Source: Clostridia bacterium (lineage in GTDB: Bacteria; Bacillota; Clostridia; Oscillospirales; CAG-272). Taken from it: DNA of 6,106 bases. The notes beneath the pieces are model-generated. The model was not told the DNA's origin and made no database searches. It was given only the letters and a program-made list of their open reading frames with translations. Shown here piece after piece: positions 1-4,956 of this stretch. The position numbers and the translations under genes were made by a program. Within the stretch, counting starts at the first letter, position 1. Each line of letters starts with the position of its first letter. The stretch covers positions 1-6,106 of the forward strand of contig JAFTMP010000174.1 in NCBI GenBank assembly GCA_017452335.1, in the 5' to 3' direction.

Positions 1-510
1 GCCATTTACGGTCCAAGTGATGGTGTCTTTTTCAAAGTTGGTATTGTAGGGTTTAGCCTGAGTCAGAGCGATGAAGTCTTCCTTGCTCTGGTTGGTAATG
101 GTTACCTTGGTGATGTTACCGGTAGAGTAAACAATACCCTGGCCAATAGACTCAACAGCACCGTTGAATACAACCTCTTCAAGTGCGGGGCAGTAGGACA
201 TGGTGTCCTGAGAGAACTTCACACAATCCTTACCAAAGGTAATCTTGGTAAGTGCAGTGCAGTTAGAGAAGGGTCTTGCACCCAGCTCGGTGATACCGTC
301 AGATACAACGATCTCGGTGATCTCCGCTCTCTGTTCATGCCAGGGATACTCAGCTTCCTGAGTGGTAGTAGTTCCAACAGCACCGGTACCGGTAATAGTC
401 AGCACGCCGTCTACCAGAGTGTAGGACCAGGTTTCGTCAGCAGAAACAGCAAAAGGCAGCATGCCAAGAGCCATTACCACTACGAGCATTAATGCGCATA
501 ATTTTTTCAT
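1..510 (-). CDS. BspA-like leucine-rich-repeat secreted protein, N-terminal part (3' end off the window)
   Basis: Reading leftward from an ATG at 510, 170 codons run open to the window edge. The start is supported by GAGAGGTG about 7 nt upstream. Residues 1-24 form a signal peptide: MKK, a hydrophobic core (LMLVVVMALGMLPF) and a likely signal peptidase I cut after AVSA, so the product is exported. From about residue 27, WSYTLVDGVLTITGTGA is the usual N-terminal cap of Firmicutes LRR_5 (BspA-like) proteins; PWHEQ and repeats such as GITELGARPFSNCTALTKITF follow (about residues 72-95), then CPALEEVVFNGAVESIG. These proteins are surface or secreted adhesin-like molecules; the ligand here is unknown. 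Codons are strongly biased (GGT, ACC, AAG, CTG), which suggests high expression. The C-terminal part, which would show wall anchoring, is missing. The family call is firm; the function is inferred. Confidence 0.85.
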   Translation of the reverse strand, partial: MKKLCALMLVVVMALGMLPFAVSADETWSYTLVDGVLTITGTGAVGTTTTQEAEYPWHEQRAEITEIVVSDGITELGARPFSNCTALTKITFGKDCVKFSQDTMSYCPALEEVVFNGAVESIGQGIVYSTGNITKVTITNQSKEDFIALTQAKPYNTNFEKDTITWTVNG

Positions 511-532
511 AATTACACCTCTCTTAAAATTT

Positions 533-550
533 GTGCGGGTGCCCCCGCAC
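533..550 (-). promoter_or_regulatory. Stem-loop at the 5' end of the BspA-like mRNA
   Basis: GTGCGGG (533-539) and CCCGCAC (544-550) form a perfect 7-bp GC-rich stem with a 4-nt loop. It starts only a few nucleotides from the predicted 5' end of the minus-strand mRNA and stops about 22 nt before the ATG. On the minus strand it is followed by AAATTTTAAGAG rather than a U-tract, so it is not a terminator in that direction. A 5'-terminal hairpin of this type is known to stabilise some mRNAs; that role is inferred here. Confidence 0.45.
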
Positions 551-561
551 TTGTTGTCTGT

Positions 562-590
562 ATTTTATCATACCTTCGCAAATTATTCAA
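562..590 (-). promoter_or_regulatory. SigA-type promoter of the BspA-like gene
   Basis: On the minus strand TTGAAT (585-590), a 17-bp spacer and TAAAAT (562-567) lie upstream of the LRR protein. Transcription would begin near 555, leaving a leader of about 45 nt. Just upstream of the -35 box an inverted repeat TCAAATT (600-606) / AATTTGA (615-621) sits in very AT-rich DNA and could be an UP element or an operator. No experimental evidence is available. Confidence 0.6.
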
Positions 591-644
591 GAGGAAATTT
601 CAAATTTTTTTCACAATTTGACCCAAAAATGAACTTTTTACCTT

Positions 645-687
645 TTGCACAAAAAGTTTGTTCACTTTTTGTACACCTTGCACAAAA
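645..687. repeat. AT-rich spacer with paired TTGCACAAAA repeats and a weak hairpin
   Basis: The spacer 511-707 holds no gene that I can support. TTGCACAAAA occurs at 645-654 and again at 678-687, 33 bp apart (about three helical turns). Between them ACAAAAAGT (649-657) and ACTTTTTGT (664-672) form a 9-bp AT-rich inverted repeat. The block lies just past the rlmA stop and 55-100 bp upstream of the LRR gene's -35 box. It could be a weak terminator for rlmA or a binding site for a regulator of the LRR gene; the sequence does not decide between them. Confidence 0.3.
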
Positions 688-707
688 CTCGTCTTTTTGG
701 AGGCCAT

Positions 708-1511
708 TCACCCCTTTTTCCGATACCCCAAAAGATGAAATTGCGCCCCGATGGTCAAGCGCTCACAGCGCTGTGCACGCTCCTTGCCTGCCTTTGGTGT
801 GCGGTAATAATAGGGTGTCATGGCAAAAAGATCGCGCAATGCCTGCCCCTCCACCGTCATGGGGTAAGCGATCTCTTTCTCTAAGAAAAGCTCAAAGCCA
901 TCCAGCGAAAATTCTGCCACCTCATTTTCATAAGGGTGCTCGTAAAGCAGTTCTTTCATTTCAAAAAGATGGCGTCTACCCGGAATTGCCATGACAAAAA
1001 GCCCCTCTTTTTTGAGCACTCGCCTATATTCGTCTTTACAATAAGGCGAAAAAAGCAGGGTCAGCGCCTCAAAAGAACCGTCTGCCACAGGAAGATCATA
1101 CACGCTTGCCACGGCAGTTTGCGCCTTTCCCTTCAAGCGCACCGCGGCGTACGCCAGGGCATCCTTTGAGATGTCCACCCCTGCCACGGCGCTTTCGGGC
1201 AGTGCCGACAAAATTCCTTCGGTATAGTACCCTTCCCCGCATCCTGCGTCAAGCAAGGTGCGCGGTGCTTCCCTGCCGATGAGCGCGGAAAGCTCGTCTC
1301 TTAACGGCGCATAGTGCCCTGTATTTAAAAAATCTCTGCGGGCGCGGATCATTTCCTTGTCGTCTCCGTGCACGCCGCCGCCCTTGCCCACAAGCAGATT
1401 TACGTAGCCCTGCCGCGCCAAATCAAAGCTGTGTCCCTTGGGGCAACACAGCCGTTTTTCTTCCCTTATCAGTTGCCCCTTGCAGTGGGGGCATGTAAAT
1501 AAAACGGTCAT
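708..1511 (-). CDS. rlmA: 23S rRNA (guanine-N1)-methyltransferase RlmA
   Basis: A 267-residue protein that by family methylates N1 of a guanine in helix 35 of 23S rRNA (G745 for RlmA(I), G748 for the TlrB-like RlmA(II) form of many Gram-positives), using S-adenosylmethionine in the cytoplasm. An N-terminal zinc finger is intact: CPHC (C7, C10), C23 and H27, with the spacing of E. coli RlmA. HSFDLARQGYVNLL follows, then RARRDFLNTGHYAPLRD. SAM motif I is LDAGCGEGYYT (87-97), motif II is VDIS (112-115), and the family's MTPYYYR is at 231-237. Length is close to E. coli RlmA. The reading frame is open for 54 further codons upstream, but those have no family match; the ATG at 1511 has AGGAG 7 nt upstream. 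No clear promoter of its own was found; transcription may come through from the right. RlmA(I) and RlmA(II) cannot be told apart here. Confidence 0.88.
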   Translation of the reverse strand: MTVLFTCPHCKGQLIREEKRLCCPKGHSFDLARQGYVNLLVGKGGGVHGDDKEMIRARRDFLNTGHYAPLRDELSALIGREAPRTLLDAGCGEGYYTEGILSALPESAVAGVDISKDALAYAAVRLKGKAQTAVASVYDLPVADGSFEALTLLFSPYCKDEYRRVLKKEGLFVMAIPGRRHLFEMKELLYEHPYENEVAEFSLDGFELFLEKEIAYPMTVEGQALRDLFAMTPYYYRTPKAGKERAQRCERLTIGAQFHLLGYRKKG

Positions 1512-1538
1512 TTTTTCTCCTACATTCATCACAAACAC

Positions 1539-1567
1539 TTGACAATGTTCGATGTTTTTGATACAAT
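1539..1567 (+). promoter_or_regulatory. Consensus SigA promoter of the small membrane peptide
   Basis: TTGACA (1539-1544), a spacer of exactly 17 bp, and TACAAT (1562-1567). Transcription should start near 1575, giving a leader of about 100 nt before the GTG at 1676. The promoter lies only 28 bp upstream of rlmA on the opposite strand, so it fires away from rlmA through that gene's leader region. It is among the strongest-looking promoters in the window. Confidence 0.8.
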
Positions 1568-1611
1568 TATTGCCATAGGATAAGATTTCACTTCGGTGGC
1601 GGTTGTCTTTC

Positions 1612-1665
1612 TCCCGAAAGGGGAAAGATTTTTTCGCCCCTTTCGGGATTTTTACCGAAAGGGGG
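1612..1665 (+). promoter_or_regulatory. Three-arm leader: terminator-like hairpin versus ribosome-binding-site sequestering hairpin
   Basis: Arm 1 is CCCGAAAGGGG (1613-1623), arm 2 its exact complement CCCCTTTCGGG (1637-1647), arm 3 CCGAAAGGGGG (1655-1665). Arms 1 and 2 pair over 11 bp (12 with T1612:A1648) and are followed by five T, a terminator-like shape. Arm 2 can instead pair with arm 3 over 10 bp around an 8-nt loop, and arm 3 contains the GGGGGTGAT ribosome binding site of the small ORF. The two structures exclude each other. Arm 1:2 forms first during transcription; if RNA polymerase passes, the ribosome site stays free, whereas loss of arm 1 would let arm 2 hide it. The pairings are seen directly; the switching is inferred. 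Confidence 0.6.
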
Positions 1666-1675
1666 TGATACATCT

Positions 1676-1870
1676 GTGCAGTATATAACGCTATCAGATC
1701 TCATGGATTTCTGTATGTTCGTACTTGCTCTCGTGGGACTCGTGCTCACGATCGTGTATAAAGGAAAAAGTAACCGCCTCAGTCGAAAAGTTGCGGTTAC
1801 TTTTTCATCGCTACTAAAGACAACCGTTGCCGATGTCTTATCCTATAAACATTATAGTATTTTTTTATGA
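1676..1870 (+). CDS. Small hydrophobic membrane peptide, putative type I toxin (ORF runs through its own terminator)
   Basis: GTG start at 1676 behind AAAGGGGGTGAT, a near-perfect anti-16S match. The frame encodes 64 residues up to TGA at 1868-1870. Residues 12-27 (FCMFVLALVGLVLTIV) are one membrane helix; a basic tail KGKSNRLSRK follows. This layout, a short polar start, one helix and a K/R-rich end with SNR coded by the terminator stem, is that of small holin-like or type I toxin peptides of Firmicutes (Hol_Tox, TxpA, BsrG kind), which damage or depolarise the membrane. A bidirectional terminator occupies codons 30-44, so an mRNA ending there has no stop codon and the tail after about residue 43 would rarely be made. 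Relatives usually stop at KKK just before the hairpin: here a TAA at 1771-1773 is out of frame, so a one-base change is an alternative reading. The family placement is from layout only. Confidence 0.55.
   Translation: MQYITLSDLMDFCMFVLALVGLVLTIVYKGKSNRLSRKVAVTFSSLLKTTVADVLSYKHYSIFL
1762..1846 (-). ncRNA. Candidate antisense (antitoxin) RNA of about 85 nt
   Basis: A consensus promoter on the minus strand predicts a transcript starting near 1846-1843 and ending at the shared terminator around 1762. No ORF with a ribosome binding site lies in it. It is fully complementary to codons 29-57 of the small membrane ORF, so it would duplex with any toxin mRNA that reads past the terminator and, through the stem, with the 3' end of terminated mRNA. 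Its first 30 nt (ATAGGATAAGA, then CGGTTGTCTTT) repeat the first 36 nt of the toxin mRNA in the same sense. Function is inferred from the arrangement; no RNA data are available. Confidence 0.6.
1765..1805. terminator. Bidirectional intrinsic terminator inside the small ORF
   Basis: AAAAAGTAACCGC (1765-1777) and GCGGTTACTTTTT (1793-1805) are exact complements, giving a 13-bp stem around a 15-nt loop. The A-run on one side and T-run on the other make it a terminator in both directions. Rightward transcription of the small ORF and leftward transcription of the antisense RNA would both end here, as in the Fst par locus and TxpA/RatA pairs. The T-run is only five long, so some read-through is likely. 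Confidence 0.8.
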
Positions 1871-1879
1871 ACTTGTCAA
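1851..1879 (-). promoter_or_regulatory. Perfect consensus SigA promoter of the antisense RNA
   Basis: On the minus strand TTGACA (1874-1879), a 17-bp spacer and TATAAT (1851-1856): both hexamers and the spacer match the SigA consensus exactly. Being better than the toxin promoter (TACAAT) fits an antitoxin RNA made in excess. There is no downstream ORF other than rlmA, 340 bp away and beyond the terminator. Confidence 0.8.
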
Positions 1880-1922
1880 CACAAAAAACGCATTTCCCTG
1901 CAAATTTCTTTAGAAAAACTCA

Positions 1923-1948
1923 TTTAAAGTTATTTAAAGTTGTTTAAA
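1923..1948. repeat. Helically phased TTTAAA repeats
   Basis: TTTAAA begins at 1923, 1933 and 1943, an exact 10-bp period, within the 86-bp gap after lplA. Further A/T runs lie at 1881-1917. Phased A/T tracts bend DNA; this block is 44-70 bp upstream of the antisense RNA's -35 box and could act as an UP or curvature element. No terminator for lplA is evident in the gap, so lplA transcription may run into the antisense RNA. Confidence 0.45.
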
Positions 1949-1956
1949 CATTAAAA

Positions 1957-2946
1957 TCATTTGCAGATCAGCTCTGCCAGCTCTTGATTTTTTACCTTGA
2001 AGATCAGTCCCTCGGGCAGTGTCTGCAAAGCCGCCAGCACCGCCTCATACCGATGGGCGCAACCCCTCAGTGCCTCTTCAATTGCTTCCACATCCGCGCC
2101 GAAAAAGTCTCCCTGCAAACGGCAGGAGGTGATCACACCGCCCTTGATATCCAGCAGTGCTTCCACCTTTCCGCCCTCAAAGCGTCCTGTGTTTTTCAGC
2201 GTGCAGGCAGGATTTTTGCCGTAAAGGCGGGCAGGATCACGGAAAAGCTCGTTTGCGATCTGCTCGATGCGCGCCTTTTCTTGATCCGAAAGGTGATATT
2301 CCACGTGCTTGTGGTGCATCAGTGCTTCCACAAGCAATCTTCCGAATTCATCGTGGCTCGGAGGATCGGGCAGGTGCTCGGAAATGTTGGTTACCCGTTC
2401 TCTGACACTCTTGATGCTTTTTGAAGTGATCTTGTAGGGGTCCACCGTGGTGGCGGCGGCAACTCTTGAAAGGTCGGTGTTGTAAAGAAGGGTGCCGTGG
2501 TGCACCGTCACTTCCCCGCCCTTTTTTCCTTTTACTTTATACTGGGAATTGCCCGAAAACTTTCTGCCATCCAGCATCAAGTCGTTTCGTCCGCTCATGT
2601 AGGCATCCGCACCCATTGCGCGCAGTGCAAAAACCACGGGGGTAATATACTCCTTAAAGTCAATATGACGTGCTTCGCCCCCCTTGATGAAGGCAAACTG
2701 CCAGCCACCCTCATCCATATACATGGTGCCGCCCCCCGAGAGGCGTCTGACCACATAAAGCCCGTGCTCCTTCACGTACTCTTCGTTGATCTCCTCCAAG
2801 GTGTTTTGAAATTTGCCCACCACAAGGGTGGGTGATGTGCTCCACAGCACCAAAACGGTGTCCTTTAGGGGCTGTTCTGCGGCAAAATAGTATTCTGTTG
2901 CCAAATGCAGGGCGGGATCCTTTCCCGGGGTTTTTACGTAAATCAT
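1957..2946 (-). CDS. lplA: Lipoate--protein ligase A
   Basis: A 329-residue cytoplasmic enzyme that activates lipoate with ATP and transfers it to a lysine of lipoyl domains in 2-oxoacid dehydrogenases or glycine-cleavage H protein. The signature set is present in order: RRLSGGGTMYMDEG (67-80), GRNDL (119-123), the catalytic-lysine motif KFSGNS (129-134), HHGTLL (149-154) and SVRERVTNI (180-188). The C-terminal accessory domain used for adenylation is kept (about 248-329), so this is the full-length two-domain type. The start at 2946 has AAAGGAG 6 nt upstream. It is a single gene on its own promoter, divergent from the kinase gene; no lipoyl-domain or dehydrogenase gene is in view, so the target protein is unknown. 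Use of scavenged lipoate or octanoate is inferred from family. Confidence 0.92.
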   Translation of the reverse strand: MIYVKTPGKDPALHLATEYYFAAEQPLKDTVLVLWSTSPTLVVGKFQNTLEEINEEYVKEHGLYVVRRLSGGGTMYMDEGGWQFAFIKGGEARHIDFKEYITPVVFALRAMGADAYMSGRNDLMLDGRKFSGNSQYKVKGKKGGEVTVHHGTLLYNTDLSRVAAATTVDPYKITSKSIKSVRERVTNISEHLPDPPSHDEFGRLLVEALMHHKHVEYHLSDQEKARIEQIANELFRDPARLYGKNPACTLKNTGRFEGGKVEALLDIKGGVITSCRLQGDFFGADVEAIEEALRGCAHRYEAVLAALQTLPEGLIFKVKNQELAELICK

Positions 2947-2978
2947 AACGCTCCTTTTTTATTGTTCAAACTAAAATT

Positions 2979-3008
2979 ATTATATACCGCATTTTGCGGG
3001 AATGTCAA
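2979..3008 (-). promoter_or_regulatory. lplA promoter with a palindrome in its spacer
   Basis: On the minus strand TTGACA (3003-3008), an 18-bp spacer and TATAAT (2979-2984). The spacer contains CCGCA-TTT-TGCGG (2987-2999), a 5-bp inverted repeat centred between the two hexamers, which is where a repressor would block polymerase. The palindrome is clear; that it is an operator is inferred. Confidence 0.7.
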
Positions 3009-3015
3009 GTGTTCA

Positions 3016-3044
3016 TTGACAAAAAGAGCAAAAAATGATAGAAT
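3016..3044 (+). promoter_or_regulatory. Promoter of the uridine-kinase-like gene
   Basis: TTGACA (3016-3021), 17-bp spacer, TAGAAT (3039-3044). Transcription would start near 3051, just ahead of AAAGGAGGGG (3052-3061). It settles the gene start: an in-frame ATG at 3043 overlaps the -10 box and cannot be in the mRNA. Its -35 box is 7 bp from the lplA -35 box on the other strand. Confidence 0.75.
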
Positions 3045-3066
3045 GAAGAGGAAAGGAGGGGAGCAT

Positions 3067-3630
3067 TTGAAGATCGAATTACAGACACTTATCGAAAAAC
3101 TAAAACAAGAAGAGCGCTTCGTTCTTGCCATTGACGGACGGTGCGGTGCGGGCAAAAGCACCCTTGCAAAGGAGCTTGCAAAGCAAACGTGTGCCGCGCT
3201 GATCTGTGCCGATGATTTTTTTATTCCTATCAAAGAGCGCTCCGCCCCCGGCTTTTCTCCAAGCATCAATTTGGACGAGGAGCGCTTTGCAAAGGAGGTT
3301 TTGATCCCCCTTTCCCGCGCACAAGACCTTTGCTACGGTATTTTTGACTGCCAAACCCAGACGATCCGCGAATATGCCTCTGTTCCTGCGGGCTCCTCGG
3401 TGATCATTGAGGGCAGTTATACCCTGTATCCGCCCTTTCGCTTTGCCTACACCCACACGCTTTTTTTGGAAATATCCCAAAAAGAACAGCGCCGCAGACT
3501 GCTTTTGCGGGAGGGAGCGGGCGCGCAGGCGTTTTTTGAGCGGTGGATCCCTCTTGAGGAAGGGTATTTTATGAAGTATTCTTTGCCGAGAGATGAAGAT
3601 TTTCTCCTTTTCTTCCAAAATAACCCTTGA
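3067..3630 (+). CDS. Uridine-kinase-like P-loop phosphotransferase
   Basis: A 187-residue protein read from TTG at 3067, 5 nt after AAAGGAGGGG. The in-frame ATGs at 2905 and 3043 lie upstream of or within the promoter and are ruled out. Walker A is GRCGAGKST (24-32). CADDFFIP (47-54) matches the (D)DFF acceptor-site motif of the uridine kinase/phosphoribulokinase group. SVIIEGSYTL (111-120) is the second core strand with the family's EGSY. Arginine-rich KEQRRRLLLREG (139-150) resembles a lid, and RWIPLEEGYF (159-168) is a recurrent end motif of small Firmicutes P-loop proteins annotated as uridine kinases. It probably phosphorylates a small molecule with ATP in the cytoplasm; nucleoside specificity is not established. 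It is transcribed alone and the next gene's -35 box overlaps its stop codon. Confidence 0.75.
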   Translation: MKIELQTLIEKLKQEERFVLAIDGRCGAGKSTLAKELAKQTCAALICADDFFIPIKERSAPGFSPSINLDEERFAKEVLIPLSRAQDLCYGIFDCQTQTIREYASVPAGSSVIIEGSYTLYPPFRFAYTHTLFLEISQKEQRRRLLLREGAGAQAFFERWIPLEEGYFMKYSLPRDEDFLLFFQNNP

Positions 3631-3677
3631 ATTTACAGGTAGTTTGTGATACAATGAATTTGTATGGGAGCATCCCA
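3627..3677 (+). promoter_or_regulatory. Promoter and 5' stem-loop of the DUF3472 gene
   Basis: TTGAAT (3627-3632), a 17-bp spacer and TACAAT (3650-3655) predict a start near 3662. TGGGA (3665-3669) and TCCCA (3673-3677) then form a small hairpin at the very 5' end of the mRNA, and AAAGGA about 9 nt before the ATG at 3705 is the ribosome site. The layout parallels the BspA-like gene, whose mRNA also begins with a hairpin. The -35 box overlaps the kinase stop codon. Confidence 0.65.
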
Positions 3678-3704
3678 AATTGAGTTTCGAAAGGAATAAC
3701 AGCC

Positions 3705-4943
3705 ATGGAAAACAAATTTATCATCGTTCCTCTGGGCGGTAACTCGTTCATCACCAACAAGCCTCAAAGCCAGAGAGATGACATCACCCGCGAGGGTTGG
3801 ACCGATTGGTCAAACGCTGAATACGAATATCACATCTTCTTCAAGCCCGCTGTAGACGCCAAGCTGACCTTGACTCTGCTGTGCAACGAAACCGCCGCTG
3901 ATGCTGTAGTTTTGGCAGGCATCAACAAGCCCGAAAAGGAAGTACAGATCGCAAAGGGCACCACCGAAATTGCACTGGGCAGCTATGAGACCACTGCAGG
4001 ATACGTGGACGTGGCGCTGAAGGGCGTTTCCAAGGAGGGCGATGTTTTCGCATTCCCCACTGCGCTGAAGGTTGAGGGCGTAGAGGATGCTGAAATGGCT
4101 TCCTATGCAAGAGAGAGCGACGAGCAGGACTTCTACTGGATCCGCCGCGGTCCCTCTGTTCACTGCGGATATGACGTTTCTGCCGCAGGCGAGGACGTAG
4201 AGTGGTTCTACAACGAAGCAAGAGTAGATCCCGGCGACGATCCCCATGGTACTTACTGCATGGCAATCGGCTTCCACGGCGGATATTTCGGCATGCAGGT
4301 GTGCGATGAGGGACAGAGAAAGGTGCTCTTCTCCATTTGGTCTCCCTACAAGACAGACGACCCCACCACTATCCCCGAGGATCAGATGGTAAAGGTACTC
4401 AAAAAGCATCCTCTGGTGAGAACCGGTGAGTTTGGAAACGAAGGCTCGGGCGGTCAGTCTTACATGAACTACAACTGGGTATCGGGTCAGACCTACAAGT
4501 TCCTTTGCCACATCAGACCCGTGGAAGACAACAAGACCGAGTTCACCTCCTACTTCTTCTTCCCCGAAACGGGCAAGTGGGAGCTGCTGTGCTCGTTCCT
4601 TAGACCCCTCACCCAGACCTGGTTTAAGGGCGCGTACTCCTTCCTTGAGAGCTTTATTGACGTAAACGGTCATAACTACCGCCGTGCACACTTCCAGAAT
4701 CAGTGGATGGTGACCACCTCGGGCAATTGGATCCCCGTTGACAAGATGAAGCTGACGGGCGACGCTACCGCAAGAAAGGCACAGCGCCAGGACTACGGCG
4801 GAGGCGTTGTTGACAACCACTTCTATTTGAACAACTGCGGCTTCTTCTCCAAGAACGACACCCTGGATACCGTGTTCCATATTGATGCAAGCCAAAACGT
4901 AAAGCCCGAAATCGACCTGGATACACTGGAAAAGCCTCAATAA
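3705..4943 (+). CDS. DUF5077-DUF3472 domain protein
   Basis: A 412-residue protein. Residues 3-125 match the DUF5077 pattern, a beta-sandwich thought to bind sugar: IIVPLGGNSFITN, EGWTDWSNAEYEYHIFFKP, then GYVDVALKGVSKEGDVFAFPTALKVEG. Residues 140-385 are DUF3472: WSPYKTDDPTTIPEDQMVKV (212-231), GEFGNEGSGGQSY (241-253), NWVSGQTYKFL (257-267), RPLTQTWFKGAYSFLESF (300-317), FQNQWMVTTSGNWIPV (330-345), TGDATARK (351-358) and YLNNCGFF (374-381). The biochemical role is unknown; the family is often found near carbohydrate-active enzymes and a glycan-binding role is inferred. It has no signal peptide, although many relatives in Bacteroidota are exported, so it may be cytoplasmic. Codons are strongly biased (CTG, AAG, ACC, GAC, GGC), unlike the kinase and lplA, which suggests abundance. 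It is a single-gene unit with its own promoter and terminator. Confidence 0.85.
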   Translation: MENKFIIVPLGGNSFITNKPQSQRDDITREGWTDWSNAEYEYHIFFKPAVDAKLTLTLLCNETAADAVVLAGINKPEKEVQIAKGTTEIALGSYETTAGYVDVALKGVSKEGDVFAFPTALKVEGVEDAEMASYARESDEQDFYWIRRGPSVHCGYDVSAAGEDVEWFYNEARVDPGDDPHGTYCMAIGFHGGYFGMQVCDEGQRKVLFSIWSPYKTDDPTTIPEDQMVKVLKKHPLVRTGEFGNEGSGGQSYMNYNWVSGQTYKFLCHIRPVEDNKTEFTSYFFFPETGKWELLCSFLRPLTQTWFKGAYSFLESFIDVNGHNYRRAHFQNQWMVTTSGNWIPVDKMKLTGDATARKAQRQDYGGGVVDNHFYLNNCGFFSKNDTLDTVFHIDASQNVKPEIDLDTLEKPQ

Positions 4944-4956
4944 ATGCTATTTTTCT

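Larger units (their letters stand above)
1575..1846. repeat. Imperfect inverted repeat flanking the small ORF
   Basis: ATAGGATAAGA (1575-1585) and CGGTTGTCTTT (1600-1610) recur inverted at 1836-1846 and 1816-1826. Extended outward, both ends carry TTGACAA (1539-1545 and, inverted, 1873-1879). The two convergent transcripts therefore begin with nearly the same sequence. In the DNA this makes a palindromic cassette of about 340 bp; whether it reflects promoter duplication, RNA function or a mobile element end is open. Confidence 0.7.

Noticed and set aside
461..994. A 177-codon plus-strand reading frame across the LRR gene start and the end of rlmA
   Set aside because: It is antisense to two well-supported genes, has no recognisable domain and no ribosome binding site; low-complexity aromatic and proline runs are typical of shadow frames.
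1512..1673. A 54-residue N-terminal extension of RlmA
   Set aside because: It has no family similarity and would use an ATG without a ribosome site inside the toxin leader; ATG 1511 gives the exact zinc-finger start of the family with AGGAG in place.
1676..1870. Small ORF as an ArfA/BrfA ribosome rescue factor because of the internal terminator
   Set aside because: The peptide is a single membrane helix with a basic tail and lacks the soluble basic character of those rescue factors; only the non-stop gene design is shared.
2905..3066. Upstream ATG starts for the kinase (2905 and 3043)
   Set aside because: The first lies inside lplA and upstream of the promoter, the second overlaps the -10 box; TTG 3067 has the ribosome site.
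3810..4940. A 376-codon minus-strand open frame opposite the DUF3472 gene
   Set aside because: Strong codon bias of the real gene removes stops on the complement. The sense strand has a complete family match, ribosome site, promoter and terminator.
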